A DNA stretch of 7,259 nt. Source: Anaerolineales bacterium UBA877. Its GTDB lineage: Bacteria > Chloroflexota > Anaerolineae > Anaerolineales > Villigracilaceae. The stretch spans positions 1 to 7,259 of the forward strand of contig DBFP01000020.1 of assembly GCA_002294405.1 (NCBI GenBank), read 5' to 3'. This document shows positions 1 to 5,610 of this stretch, piece by piece (within the stretch, counting starts at the first letter, position 1; the number at the start of each line of letters is the position of its first letter). A model generated the notes under the pieces. The model was not told the origin of the DNA, did not search any database, and saw only the letters and a program-made list of their open reading frames with translations. A program made the position numbers and the translations under genes.

Positions 1-141
1 CTAAATTCCCTTGAGGAAGTTCTTGAAAGAAGCGATCTGCTGATCCTGTGCGTACCCCATAAACAATACAAAGATCTCAAGGTAAACGGAAAACCCGTGG
101 TGGATGTGTGGGGCTACCTGGGGAATGGAACGTTGTTCTAG
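1..141 (+). CDS. Nucleotide-sugar dehydrogenase, C-terminal end (partial)
   Basis: Reading frame 1 is open from the window edge to the TAG at 139-141 and gives 46 residues, the C-terminal end of a longer protein. The stretch reading LLILCVPHKQYKDL followed by KPVVDVWGYLG matches the end of the UDP-glucose/GDP-mannose dehydrogenase C-terminal domain. In WecC/WbpA-type UDP-N-acetylhexosamine dehydrogenases that domain carries a PHxxY element and a closing VVDxW strand. Such enzymes oxidise C6 of a nucleotide sugar to a uronic acid with NAD+, in the cytoplasm, for cell-surface polysaccharides. The catalytic Cys and the NAD-binding domain lie outside the window, so the substrate cannot be named. 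The stop codon overlaps the ribosome binding site of the next gene, which implies one operon. Confidence 0.75.
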   Translation, partial: LNSLEEVLERSDLLILCVPHKQYKDLKVNGKPVVDVWGYLGNGTLF

Positions 142-153
142 GAGGGTGCACCC

Positions 154-1173
154 ATGAAAATCCTTGTCACTGGTTCAGCTGGATTCATCGCCGGTTATCT
201 CGTGGAGGACCTGCTCAACCACGGTCACATCGTTTACGGAATAGATAATTATTCAAAGTACGGCAAGGTGGAAAAAAGTTATGACCAGCATGAGAATTAT
301 CATTTCGTGGAGGGGGATGCAAAGGACGCCGCGCTTTTAAAAACGCTGATCGAAGACTGCGACCAGGTGATCGCGCTGGCGGCCATGATCGGCGGAATAT
401 CCCTGTTCCATGAATATGCCTACGATCTGCTCGCGGAAAACGAAAGGATCATCGCATCCACGTTCGACGCCGCGCTCTGGGCATTAAAGACCCGCAAATT
501 AAAAAAAATAAATGTGATCTCCTCCTCGATGGTTTTTGAAAGTACGAAGCAATACCCTACCGAGGAGGGAGAACAAATCCACTGCCCGCCGCCCCAGTCC
601 ACCTACGGTTTCCAAAAACTGGCCTGCGAATACTTCGCCAAGGGTGCCTGGGAGCAATATCAACTGCCCTATACGATCATCCGGCCTTTCAACTGCATTG
701 GAATTGGAGAGAAGAGAGCGCTCAGCGATAAAATCGTTTTATCGGGGAATGTGAAACTCGCAATGAGCCACGTGGTTCCGGACCTGGTGCAAAAAGTCAT
801 CAAAGGACAAAATCCGCTGCACATCCTGGGGGACGGCAGCCAGGTACGGCATTACACCTATGGAGGCGACATCGCGGAAGGGATCCGCCTGTGCGTGGAG
901 GATGACAAAGCGATCAATGAAGATTTCAATCTTTCCACCCCGGTGTCAACCAATGTCCTCGAATTGGCTGGGATGATCTGGCAAAAAATCAACCCAGATC
1001 TTCCCTTCAAATATGTATCGGACAAACCCTACCAATATGATGTGCAAAAAAGGATACCCTCCGTGGAGAAGTCGAGGAGGGTATTGGGATTTGAGGCGAC
1101 AACTGGACTGAGTGAGGCCCTGGATGAGGTGATCCCCTGGATAGATGAACAAATCAGGTTAGGAACATTATAG
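154..1173 (+). CDS. NAD-dependent sugar epimerase/dehydratase (extended SDR family)
   Basis: This is a complete 339-residue protein of the usual extended-SDR length. The N-terminal glycine motif GSAGFIAG (residues 7-14) and D31 at the end of strand 2 form an NAD-type Rossmann site. The SSS of strand 5 (123-125) and Y151-GFQ-K155 supply the catalytic Ser/Tyr/Lys. The substrate-side motif RPFNCIG (177-183) and the HILGDGSQVRHYTYGGDIAEG stretch (223-243) are typical of nucleotide-sugar epimerases and dehydratases such as GalE/WbpP relatives. Exact specificity cannot be read from the sequence. The start is supported by a strong AGGAGGG at 140-146, which overlaps the stop of the dehydrogenase gene; the two are probably translationally coupled. 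Together they point to nucleotide-sugar synthesis for a surface glycan. The gene is followed by a terminator-like repeat. Confidence 0.88.
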   Translation: MKILVTGSAGFIAGYLVEDLLNHGHIVYGIDNYSKYGKVEKSYDQHENYHFVEGDAKDAALLKTLIEDCDQVIALAAMIGGISLFHEYAYDLLAENERIIASTFDAALWALKTRKLKKINVISSSMVFESTKQYPTEEGEQIHCPPPQSTYGFQKLACEYFAKGAWEQYQLPYTIIRPFNCIGIGEKRALSDKIVLSGNVKLAMSHVVPDLVQKVIKGQNPLHILGDGSQVRHYTYGGDIAEGIRLCVEDDKAINEDFNLSTPVSTNVLELAGMIWQKINPDLPFKYVSDKPYQYDVQKRIPSVEKSRRVLGFEATTGLSEALDEVIPWIDEQIRLGTL

Positions 1174-1176
1174 ATT

Positions 1177-1222
1177 GGGTAGGTGGGGCAAATATTGAGG
1201 AGGACCTACCCCCCACCTTTTT
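1177..1222 (+). terminator. Terminator-like inverted repeat after the epimerase
   Basis: AGGTGGGG (1181-1188) pairs perfectly with CCCCACCT (1211-1218), and TTTTT follows at 1218-1222. An alternative 7-bp pairing, GGGTAGG (1177-1183) with CCTACCC (1205-1211), uses the same bases. The first stem plus T-run could act as an intrinsic terminator for the sugar operon, although the 22-nt loop is long. The right arm lies at the junction with a methyltransferase remnant, so it may have arisen by rearrangement rather than selection. Confidence 0.45.
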
Positions 1223-1224
1223 AA

Positions 1225-1539
1225 TCGGCGACATCAAAGTGCGCCCTGGACTTGAACACGGACAGCGCCCGGCTGATCAACAAAGTCCGCCCACTAATCA
1301 ACGACGGCGGCTGGTTGGTGAGCATCAACAACGCCTTGTACGTCAGCGGGAAGGAATACCTGCAGACGCTGGAGGCCCTGTGTGTGGACGGGTATCTGAA
1401 AATCGCCGAATTGATCCCGGTCCCGGAGATTTTCACCGGCTACGCCCAGACACGTGTCGGCGCACCAATCACCGACCCGAGTCCGTTCAATCACTCGACG
1501 AAGATCGCCGTTCTGGAAGTGATGAGAAAGGGGAAGTGA
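1225..1539 (+). pseudogene. 5'-truncated class I SAM-dependent methyltransferase
   Basis: Frame 1 encodes about 104 residues to the TGA at 1537-1539: SATSK, LDLNTDSARLINKVRPL, DGGWLVSINNALYVSG, then PVPEIFTGYAQTR and DPSPFNHSTKIAVLEV. I recognise this as the C-terminal third of a class I SAM-dependent (RNA-type) methyltransferase. In this family a DPPxF catalytic motif stands just before the SxTSKG segment. Here the in-frame sequence just upstream reads YPPPF, then TAA at 1222-1224, so the motif is degraded and interrupted. The SAM-binding half is absent, because the epimerase stop is only about 50 bp upstream. A TTG at 1252 could formally start an ORF, but there is no Shine-Dalgarno and the product would lack the SAM site. 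I therefore call it a remnant left by deletion or rearrangement. Confidence 0.72.
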
Positions 1540-1570
1540 TGTTTAGAAGAATAAAATCACACCGCTTTCA

Positions 1571-1588
1571 TGACAAATTGTCTGACAA
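1571..1588. promoter_or_regulatory. Repeated TGACAA element overlapping a -35 box
   Basis: TGACAA occurs at 1571-1576 and again at 1583-1588, 12 bp apart. The first copy also forms the palindrome GACAA-A-TTGTC (1572-1582). The second copy overlaps the proposed -35 hexamer of the channel promoter. The arrangement could be an activator or repressor site next to RNA polymerase, but no regulator is identified and chance is possible for such short elements. Confidence 0.35.
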
Positions 1589-1611
1589 CTTTCCTGTCTC
1601 TTTGGTATACT
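1582..1611 (+). promoter_or_regulatory. Sigma-70-like promoter for the FNT channel operon
   Basis: CTGACA (1582-1587, five of six to TTGACA) and TATACT (1606-1611, five of six to TATAAT) are separated by 18 bp. Transcription would start near 1618, giving a leader of about 50 nt before the channel start codon. It is the only good hexamer pair I found in the 128-bp gap upstream of the channel, and it lies directly next to two dyad elements. Confidence 0.6.
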
Positions 1612-1619
1612 CTTCTTGA

Positions 1620-1637
1620 TTGTGAATATTATCACAA
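1620..1637. promoter_or_regulatory. CRP/FNR-type operator palindrome
   Basis: TTGTGA (1620-1625) and TCACAA (1632-1637) are perfect inverted half-sites separated by ATATTA. The pattern TGTGA-N6-TCACA is the classical CRP-family consensus; FNR-like proteins use the related TTGAT-N4-ATCAA. The site is centred at 1628.5, about 10 bp downstream of the inferred transcription start, so a bound dimer would most simply repress. FNT channel genes are commonly controlled by oxygen, nitrate or catabolite signals through CRP/FNR-family proteins, so the context fits. Which regulator binds is inference. Confidence 0.6.
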
Positions 1638-1667
1638 CACAACTTCAATCTCAAGCTGGACAAATAT

Positions 1668-2555
1668 ATGAATGAAATCCGAATTGACGCTCTTTTACCG
1701 GCAGAAATGGCCACCCGCGCGGAGTACCTTGGTGTTCGCAAAGCTGAAATGCCTGCGCTCAAAATGTTCACCCTCTCGATCCTGGCGGGCGCGTTCATCT
1801 CACTGGGCGCGGTCTTTGCAACGACTGTGAGCGCAGGAGGCATGTCGGTCACATTGCCCGATGGAACTGCCGCGTTCAGCACCGGGCTGCCGTACGGCGT
1901 AACGCGCCTGCTTGCAGGTCTTGTTTTCAGCCTAGGCCTCATTCTCGTCGTGGTCGGCGGGGCAGAGCTATTTACGGGCAACAACCTCATCGTCATGGCG
2001 TGGGCCAGCGGCAAGGTCACGGGGCGCGCGCTTCTGCGGAACTGGATTATCGTTTACGTCGGCAACTTCGTCAGTGCGATCGGAACGGCCGTGCTCATGT
2101 TCCTGAGCAAACAATATACGTTTGGCTCTTCCGCTGTCGGCATTACCGCACTGAAAACTGCCATCGCAAAAAGCGATCTCGGATTTGGCCAGGCACTTGT
2201 GCTTGGAATTCTTGGCAATGCGCTGGTTTGCCTGGCCGTCTGGCTGACCTTTAGCGCGCGCAGTACAATAGACAAAATCGCCGCGATCATTTTTCCCATC
2301 ACGGCTTTTGTCGCGGCAGGTTTTGAACATTGCATCGCCAACATGTACTTTATCCCGTATGCTTTGCTGGTCAAAGATTTAGACCCCAGTTTCATCGCCA
2401 GCGTTGGCGACAAAGTCCCTCACCTCGATTCCCTGACATGGGGTAATTTTTTCGTAAACAATCTGATTCCAGTCACCATTGGGAATGTCATCGGGGGGGC
2501 GGTGCTTGTGGCCGCCGTATACTGGTCTGTATACCTTCGCGACAAAGATAACTAA
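1668..2555 (+). CDS. Formate/nitrite (FNT family) transporter
   Basis: The 295-residue protein has the FocA/NirC/FdhC length and pattern of six membrane helices (roughly residues 31-52, 80-108, 122-147, 172-197, 203-232 and 263-290). It carries the family signatures GAELFTGNNL (98-107) and GFEHCIANMYFIP (218-230), plus the C-terminal NNLIPVTIGNVIGG (264-277). H221 is the likely equivalent of the central pore histidine of FocA. Family members are pentameric inner-membrane channels that move small monovalent anions such as formate, nitrite or hydrosulfide; the sequence does not tell which. The start at 1668 has only a weak GGA (1658-1660) seven bases upstream. A promoter and a CRP/FNR-like palindrome precede the gene, and a RAM-domain gene follows after 12 bp, probably in the same transcript. 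Confidence 0.92.
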   Translation: MNEIRIDALLPAEMATRAEYLGVRKAEMPALKMFTLSILAGAFISLGAVFATTVSAGGMSVTLPDGTAAFSTGLPYGVTRLLAGLVFSLGLILVVVGGAELFTGNNLIVMAWASGKVTGRALLRNWIIVYVGNFVSAIGTAVLMFLSKQYTFGSSAVGITALKTAIAKSDLGFGQALVLGILGNALVCLAVWLTFSARSTIDKIAAIIFPITAFVAAGFEHCIANMYFIPYALLVKDLDPSFIASVGDKVPHLDSLTWGNFFVNNLIPVTIGNVIGGAVLVAAVYWSVYLRDKDN

Positions 2556-2567
2556 AAAAGGAGAAGC

Positions 2568-2798
2568 ATGAAAGCCTATATCCTCATCACAATCCTCACT
2601 GGCGAGGTCAAGCAGGTGGTAAAGCAACTCCGCAAGATTGACCTGGTCAAAAGCGTCGAGATGACTTTTGGTCCCTATGATGCGATTGCCATCGTTGAAA
2701 GCAGCGATATCAACAAACTCGGCTCGCTCATCGCTTCCGAGATCCAGCCCATCCCCGGCATCGAGGAAACGCTTACTTGCCTGGCGGTCGATATTTAA
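2568..2798 (+). CDS. Stand-alone Lrp/AsnC ligand-binding (RAM) domain protein
   Basis: This 76-residue protein matches only the C-terminal effector domain of Lrp/AsnC regulators, with no helix-turn-helix. Full Lrp proteins are about 150 residues. The pattern fits the beta-alpha-beta-beta-alpha-beta fold: strand 2-10, helix 12-24, strand 27-34, the hallmark GPYDAIAIVES (35-45), helix 47-59 and the closing PGIEETLTCLAV (63-74). RAM domains bind amino acids or other small ligands at oligomer interfaces. On its own it cannot bind DNA in the usual Lrp way, so it may act on a protein partner or mix with a full Lrp protein. The ribosome binding site AAGGAGAAG (2558-2566) is strong, and the gene starts 12 bp after the channel stop, so both are probably co-transcribed. 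A role in gating or controlling the channel is inference. Confidence 0.85.
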   Translation: MKAYILITILTGEVKQVVKQLRKIDLVKSVEMTFGPYDAIAIVESSDINKLGSLIASEIQPIPGIEETLTCLAVDI

Positions 2799-3077
2799 TT
2801 CCGGCAAAAGCGACGCCAAAAAATGACCGGCATCGTTGTGGATACCATGAGGCTGCCGCACTTGCACAAATCACGATTTTGACAAAACCCCTGCGCGACA
2901 AACCGGAACGTGCCTGCGCATTACGAAAAATGGGATTTTCCAAGTTAACACCCAACTGTTCCGATTGATTTAAATTCTCTAACGGTTCAAAGCCTTTTAC
3001 CATATTATTTCAGCTTACTAACGCATATTTTAGGGCTTTGAATCAAGTTTCCCAAGCTTTCGGCCATTCTGGCACAA
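2799..3077. other. Non-coding stretch without recognisable gene
   Basis: Open frames exist on both strands here, such as one ending at 2968 on the plus strand and one starting at 3003 on the minus strand. Neither has a Shine-Dalgarno or a recognisable family, and they overlap each other. No clear terminator follows the RAM gene. The AT-rich right half contains a 9-bp inverted repeat listed separately. The stretch could be a dispersed intergenic repeat, but that cannot be judged from one copy. Confidence 0.4.
2986..3042. repeat. Perfect 9-bp inverted repeat with 39-nt spacer
   Basis: TTCAAAGCC (2986-2994) is matched by GGCTTTGAA (3034-3042). The pairing can extend outward through one G-T wobble (2985/3043) and one G-C pair (2984/3044). 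The spacer is AT-rich and has no open frame. No T-run follows either arm, so it is not a standard terminator. It may be the ends of a small non-autonomous element or a structured RNA. Confidence 0.45.
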
Positions 3078-3312
3078 TCACAACGTAAAGACCGTATCTT
3101 TACGTATGTCAGGGACCACTTCCTGCCAGTTCATGGAGCGGATACCCAGGGTCCTGGGGAACAGAAGGGCAAGGTCAGGTGCAAATTCAAAAAGCTCCGC
3201 ACCTCCAAAAACCGCAATCTTGGGCGCTGCCTCCACGCCGGGGGGTGGCGAACAGCATAATAACCAGCAATATGGGGAAAATTATTAAATTGGTACGAAC
3301 AATTCGCATCAT
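3078..3312 (-). pseudogene. Frameshifted small exported protein
   Basis: On the minus strand an ATG pair at 3312-3307 opens a textbook signal peptide: basic MMRIVRT, then the hydrophobic core LIIFPILLVIMLFATP. AGGA lies nine bases upstream. After codon GCC the frame meets a run of six C (3240-3245 on the plus strand). Beyond it the protein-like reading continues in another frame as GVEAAPKIAVFGGAELFEF, then PDLALLFPRTLGIRSM and NWQEVVPDIRKD, to TGA at 3080-3078. Removing one C joins the two into a protein of about 77 residues with a plausible cleavage site after VEA. In the signal-peptide frame as given, translation stops after about 40 codons. The 3' end runs into a hairpin, so the original gene may have been longer. 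I do not recognise the family. It lies downstream of, and co-oriented with, the MFS gene. Decay, a sequencing error in the C run, or slippage are all possible. Confidence 0.45.
3083..3105. repeat. Perfect 9-bp hairpin with 5-nt loop
   Basis: ACGTAAAGA (3083-3091) and TCTTTACGT (3097-3105) form a perfect stem around CCGTA. No T-run follows on either strand, so a Rho-independent terminator is unlikely. It coincides with the point where the minus-strand exported-protein reading ends, and may mark the border of an inserted or deleted segment, or be a regulator site. Confidence 0.55.
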
Positions 3313-3323
3313 CTAAATTAATC

Positions 3324-3464
3324 CTAATTGTACCGGGAGGAGGGGGGGAGGAAATGAGGAAACAAGGTTGCTGATAATATTTCCTTCAGTTCATTCCGAC
3401 CATCGTCAAGTAATTTTCTAAACCAAGGTTTCTCTCTGGCTGCCTGCAGGGTCACGATCAGCAT
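3324..3464 (-). CDS. Possible 46-residue ORF downstream of the MFS gene
   Basis: The frame after the MFS stop stays open for about 215 nt without another stop and contains an ATG at 3464. The product begins MLIVTLQAAREKPWFRKLL, is charged and amphipathic (DDGRNELKEILSATLF follows), and stops at TAG 3326-3324. There is no Shine-Dalgarno in front of the ATG and I do not recognise a family. It could be a small gene, a remnant or chance. It is kept at low confidence because the composition looks protein-like and it lies in the same direction as its neighbours. Confidence 0.2.
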   Translation of the reverse strand: MLIVTLQAAREKPWFRKLLDDGRNELKEILSATLFPHFLPPSSRYN

Positions 3465-3539
3465 GCGTGGAATTGAGGGGGAGGCAACAATCACAAGCCG
3501 GTTAAACCAATTAATTTGGTGCGTACCAGGATGGGACCT

Positions 3540-4784
3540 TTAACCTTCTTCCACTCCTGCAATTTTGGTGCTCTCCAGGGCGGGTTTTTTTCCGGGAGCA
3601 AGTAAAATACCCATTCCGCCGATGAACACCAGGGCAGCCCAGAACAACAAGGGGGCACCCAGTGCCACGCTGCCCGCCAGGCTGTTTCCAAGGGGAGGAG
3701 CCACCAGGTTCCCGACAGCCATAAACACCATCATGAAACCAGCCGCCATGCCGGAATAAACTTTTCCAACCCCTCGAAGCTCACTAACCAAGGTAAAGAA
3801 GACGGCCATGAAACCATCGCGCACCGAACCAGCCATGATCAAGGCCCCCCATACGGCGGCTCCCTTAGCAAAGGACAGCAGGGCAATTCCAATTGAATTT
3901 ATCAAGGCTGCCATAATCAGAATGTTCCTGCGGGAGCCAAGCCTGTCCGACCAAATGGTGAGGGGAAGCACGCAGATCATGCTGGCAATGTGAAAAGACG
4001 CCAGGACACCCCCGGTGGTGGATACGGACCAACCAAGACCCTGGAGATAGAGGGGCAGGTAACCAAGCACACCCAGGATGCCTCCGCTCACAATCATGAC
4101 CGAAAGGCCCAGAATCCACATGTCCTTCAACCCGGCCAAATGGGACATGCTTTTCTTGAAGGAGGCCGGGTTTGATCCCTGGGCTGCCGTTGGCAGGCTT
4201 CCCGGGGAAGGGCGGGTGAGAAACCAGGGAACCGAAAATAGAGCCGCGACGGCGCCAAATAAATAGAAGACATTGCGCCATCCACCCAGGGCGGGAGACA
4301 GGAAGGCGGCACTGACCATGGAGCCGATAAAGAAACCCGCCGCCATGCCCAGTGTTCCCAGCCCGTTGGCAATCCCGACCTCACTCTCCGGGAACCAGAT
4401 GACCGCATTTTTAAGATTGCCGATCAGGGCCAGGGGACCGAAAAACCCAAAGAAAAAAACAGTGACCATGAGGGAGGCAAAATTCGTGGAAAAGGCGCGC
4501 AGGGCGCCGGACAATCCCATCAACAGGCAGGCGGCGATCAGAATGCGTTTGGGTCCAAAGCGGTCGCACAGGGTACCCGCCAGGAGACTGGCAAAGAGCA
4601 TGGGCAATGAGCCGATGCCCCAGACCAGGCCCGCCTGGACCAGGTTAAGATTCAAGTCTTTCGATATTTCCGGAAGGAGCACCGACATGCCCATGCCCGG
4701 GACAGCAACCACGAAGGCATTGGTCAGCGCACCGAGGATCATGATGACCCACTTGTAATTTGGATTCTGAGATTTGTTCAGCAT
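3540..4784 (-). CDS. Major facilitator superfamily (MFS) transporter
   Basis: The 414-residue protein has the 12-helix MFS pattern in two halves. The loop between helices 2 and 3 carries motif A, GTLCDRFGPKR (70-80), and its degenerate copy WSDRLGSRRN (278-287) is in the second half. A hydrophilic central loop lies at about 190-222. GMGMSVLLPEIS (30-41) and LGGWRNVFYLFGA (166-178) are typical of the anion/drug-type MFS branches near CynX/NarK-like proteins. The family gives transport across the inner membrane by uniport, symport or antiport; the substrate cannot be predicted. The start at 4784 has a poor Shine-Dalgarno. A 14-bp perfect palindrome lies 28-41 bp upstream, and a nitroreductase gene ends 131 bp upstream on the same strand, so joint or separate transcription are both possible. 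Confidence 0.88.
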   Translation of the reverse strand: MLNKSQNPNYKWVIMILGALTNAFVVAVPGMGMSVLLPEISKDLNLNLVQAGLVWGIGSLPMLFASLLAGTLCDRFGPKRILIAACLLMGLSGALRAFSTNFASLMVTVFFFGFFGPLALIGNLKNAVIWFPESEVGIANGLGTLGMAAGFFIGSMVSAAFLSPALGGWRNVFYLFGAVAALFSVPWFLTRPSPGSLPTAAQGSNPASFKKSMSHLAGLKDMWILGLSVMIVSGGILGVLGYLPLYLQGLGWSVSTTGGVLASFHIASMICVLPLTIWSDRLGSRRNILIMAALINSIGIALLSFAKGAAVWGALIMAGSVRDGFMAVFFTLVSELRGVGKVYSGMAAGFMMVFMAVGNLVAPPLGNSLAGSVALGAPLLFWAALVFIGGMGILLAPGKKPALESTKIAGVEEG

Positions 4785-4811
4785 AACGTTTTATTTTCCA
4801 TCCCGACAATT

Positions 4812-4825
4812 TATTACCGGTAATA
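4812..4825. promoter_or_regulatory. 14-bp perfect palindrome upstream of the MFS gene
   Basis: TATTACCGGTAATA is fully self-complementary, with a central CCGG. It lies 28-41 bp upstream of the MFS start codon, where an operator would overlap a promoter or early transcript. Palindromes of the TTACCGGTAA kind resemble operators of LacI- or TetR-type repressors. No regulator gene is in the window, so the link is inference. Confidence 0.5.
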
Positions 4826-4856
4826 TGGGAGACACACGACCCGGGTTCAGCCGGGC

Positions 4857-4911
4857 CGAATGCCTGAAATACCGAATCAACTCAACTTAAAAAAAGACAA
4901 CCAGGCATTCG
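4857..4911. repeat. Perfect 10-bp inverted repeat between the nitroreductase and MFS genes
   Basis: CGAATGCCTG (4857-4866) pairs perfectly with CAGGCATTCG (4902-4911) across a 35-nt spacer. On the minus strand the first arm starts five bases after the nitroreductase stop and is followed by a short T-run (RC of the A-run near 4889-4895) inside the loop. It could be a long-loop transcript hairpin that protects or ends the upstream message, or a paired protein site. Its layout, about 10-bp arms with a 35-40 nt AT-rich spacer, is like that of the repeat at 2986-3042, although the arm sequences differ. Confidence 0.5.
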
Positions 4912-4915
4912 CAAC

Positions 4916-5479
4916 TTATCCCAATCCTGGTTCATTCCATTGATTAAAGTATACCACCTGGTCATAATCCTTCCGGGTGCGCTCGTTCAACCTGTCATGG
5001 GCTGCAGCCTCGTACGATCCTTCCAGCGGATAAGCCAGGGGGGTAACGATCACCACCCGAACGTCATCCGGAATATTTAGAATCTTTTTTACCAGTTTTT
5101 CATCAAACCGCAGGATGAGGTGGGTCACCAGTCCCAGGTCGGTGGCTGCCAATAACATATTCTCCACCGCGGACCCGCTGTCGAAAAGATAATAATCCTT
5201 TCCATCCACGCTAACATCATCCCCGGGACTGGCACAAACCACTATGATCACCGGGGCCTGTACGGCAACCTGGTTTGACTCCGAAAAAGCAGCGGCAACC
5301 AGGTTCTTAACCGCGTCCCTGCCATGGACTACGACAAAGTGCCATGGCTGCATGTTCCGTGCGGATGGGGCAAGACGGGCAGCCTCGAGAATGGTTTTAA
5401 TTTTTTCGGGCTCGATCTCCCGGTCGGACAAATGATGTTTCAAGCTGCATCTTATCTGTATTGCAGACAAAGTTTCCAT
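4916..5479 (-). CDS. Nitroreductase-family flavoprotein
   Basis: The 187-residue protein has the length of small FMN-dependent nitroreductases. Its hallmarks are an N-terminal AIQIRCSLKHH (residues 6-16), matching the FMN phosphate-binding RxS segment, then APSARNMQPWHFVVV (37-51) and DSGSAVENMLLAATDLGL (100-117), which form the flavin site and dimer interface. The usual second Arg of the RRS motif is Cys here (C11). Family members reduce nitro compounds, quinones or other substrates with NAD(P)H as cytoplasmic homodimers, and some act in cofactor or dehalogenation pathways; the substrate is unknown. GAAGGAT lies about five bases before the ATG. A good minus-strand promoter is at 5532-5560. 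The MFS gene downstream may export or import the substrate, but this is inference. Confidence 0.87.
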   Translation of the reverse strand: METLSAIQIRCSLKHHLSDREIEPEKIKTILEAARLAPSARNMQPWHFVVVHGRDAVKNLVAAAFSESNQVAVQAPVIIVVCASPGDDVSVDGKDYYLFDSGSAVENMLLAATDLGLVTHLILRFDEKLVKKILNIPDDVRVVIVTPLAYPLEGSYEAAAHDRLNERTRKDYDQVVYFNQWNEPGLG

Positions 5480-5531
5480 AAATATCCTTCGAGTTCTGAG
5501 ATGAAGCCTATACCCAGACGGCTGGACTGTT

Positions 5532-5560
5532 AGTATATCTTTACTCCGCCCGCTTCACAA
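5532..5560 (-). promoter_or_regulatory. Sigma-70-like promoter for the nitroreductase gene
   Basis: Read on the minus strand, TTGTGA (5560-5555, four of six to TTGACA) and TATACT (5537-5532, five of six) are exactly 17 bp apart. The start of transcription would be near 5525, leaving a leader of about 45 nt. The -10 hexamer is identical to that of the FNT promoter. Confidence 0.55.
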
Positions 5561-5570
5561 CCAGCAGATG

Positions 5571-5585
5571 GGCCTTTATTAGGCC
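5571..5585. repeat. Small hairpin upstream of the nitroreductase promoter
   Basis: GGCCT (5571-5575) and AGGCC (5581-5585) form a 5-bp stem with loop TTATT. It stands 10 bp upstream of the -35 box on the minus strand. There is no adjacent T-run. It may be a regulator site or chance. Confidence 0.3.
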
Positions 5586-5610
5586 TCCATGCCAAGCACC
5601 TGTTTTTTTA

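Noticed and set aside
1252..1539. Intact small gene starting with TTG
   Set aside because: No ribosome binding site. Homology runs upstream of the TTG into a stop codon, so it is a truncated methyltransferase.
2777..2968. Plus-strand open frame of 63 codons overlapping the RAM gene end
   Set aside because: It needs a TTG start inside the RAM gene, has no ribosome binding site and no recognised family.
2773..3003. Minus-strand open frame of 76 codons in the intergenic stretch
   Set aside because: It runs antisense into the RAM gene, has no Shine-Dalgarno and no family match. Probably chance.
3289..3530. Similar GGTACG-containing motifs in inverted orientation at about 3292 and 3520
   Set aside because: The shared core is short and interrupted. 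Not convincing as an operator pair or a repeat.
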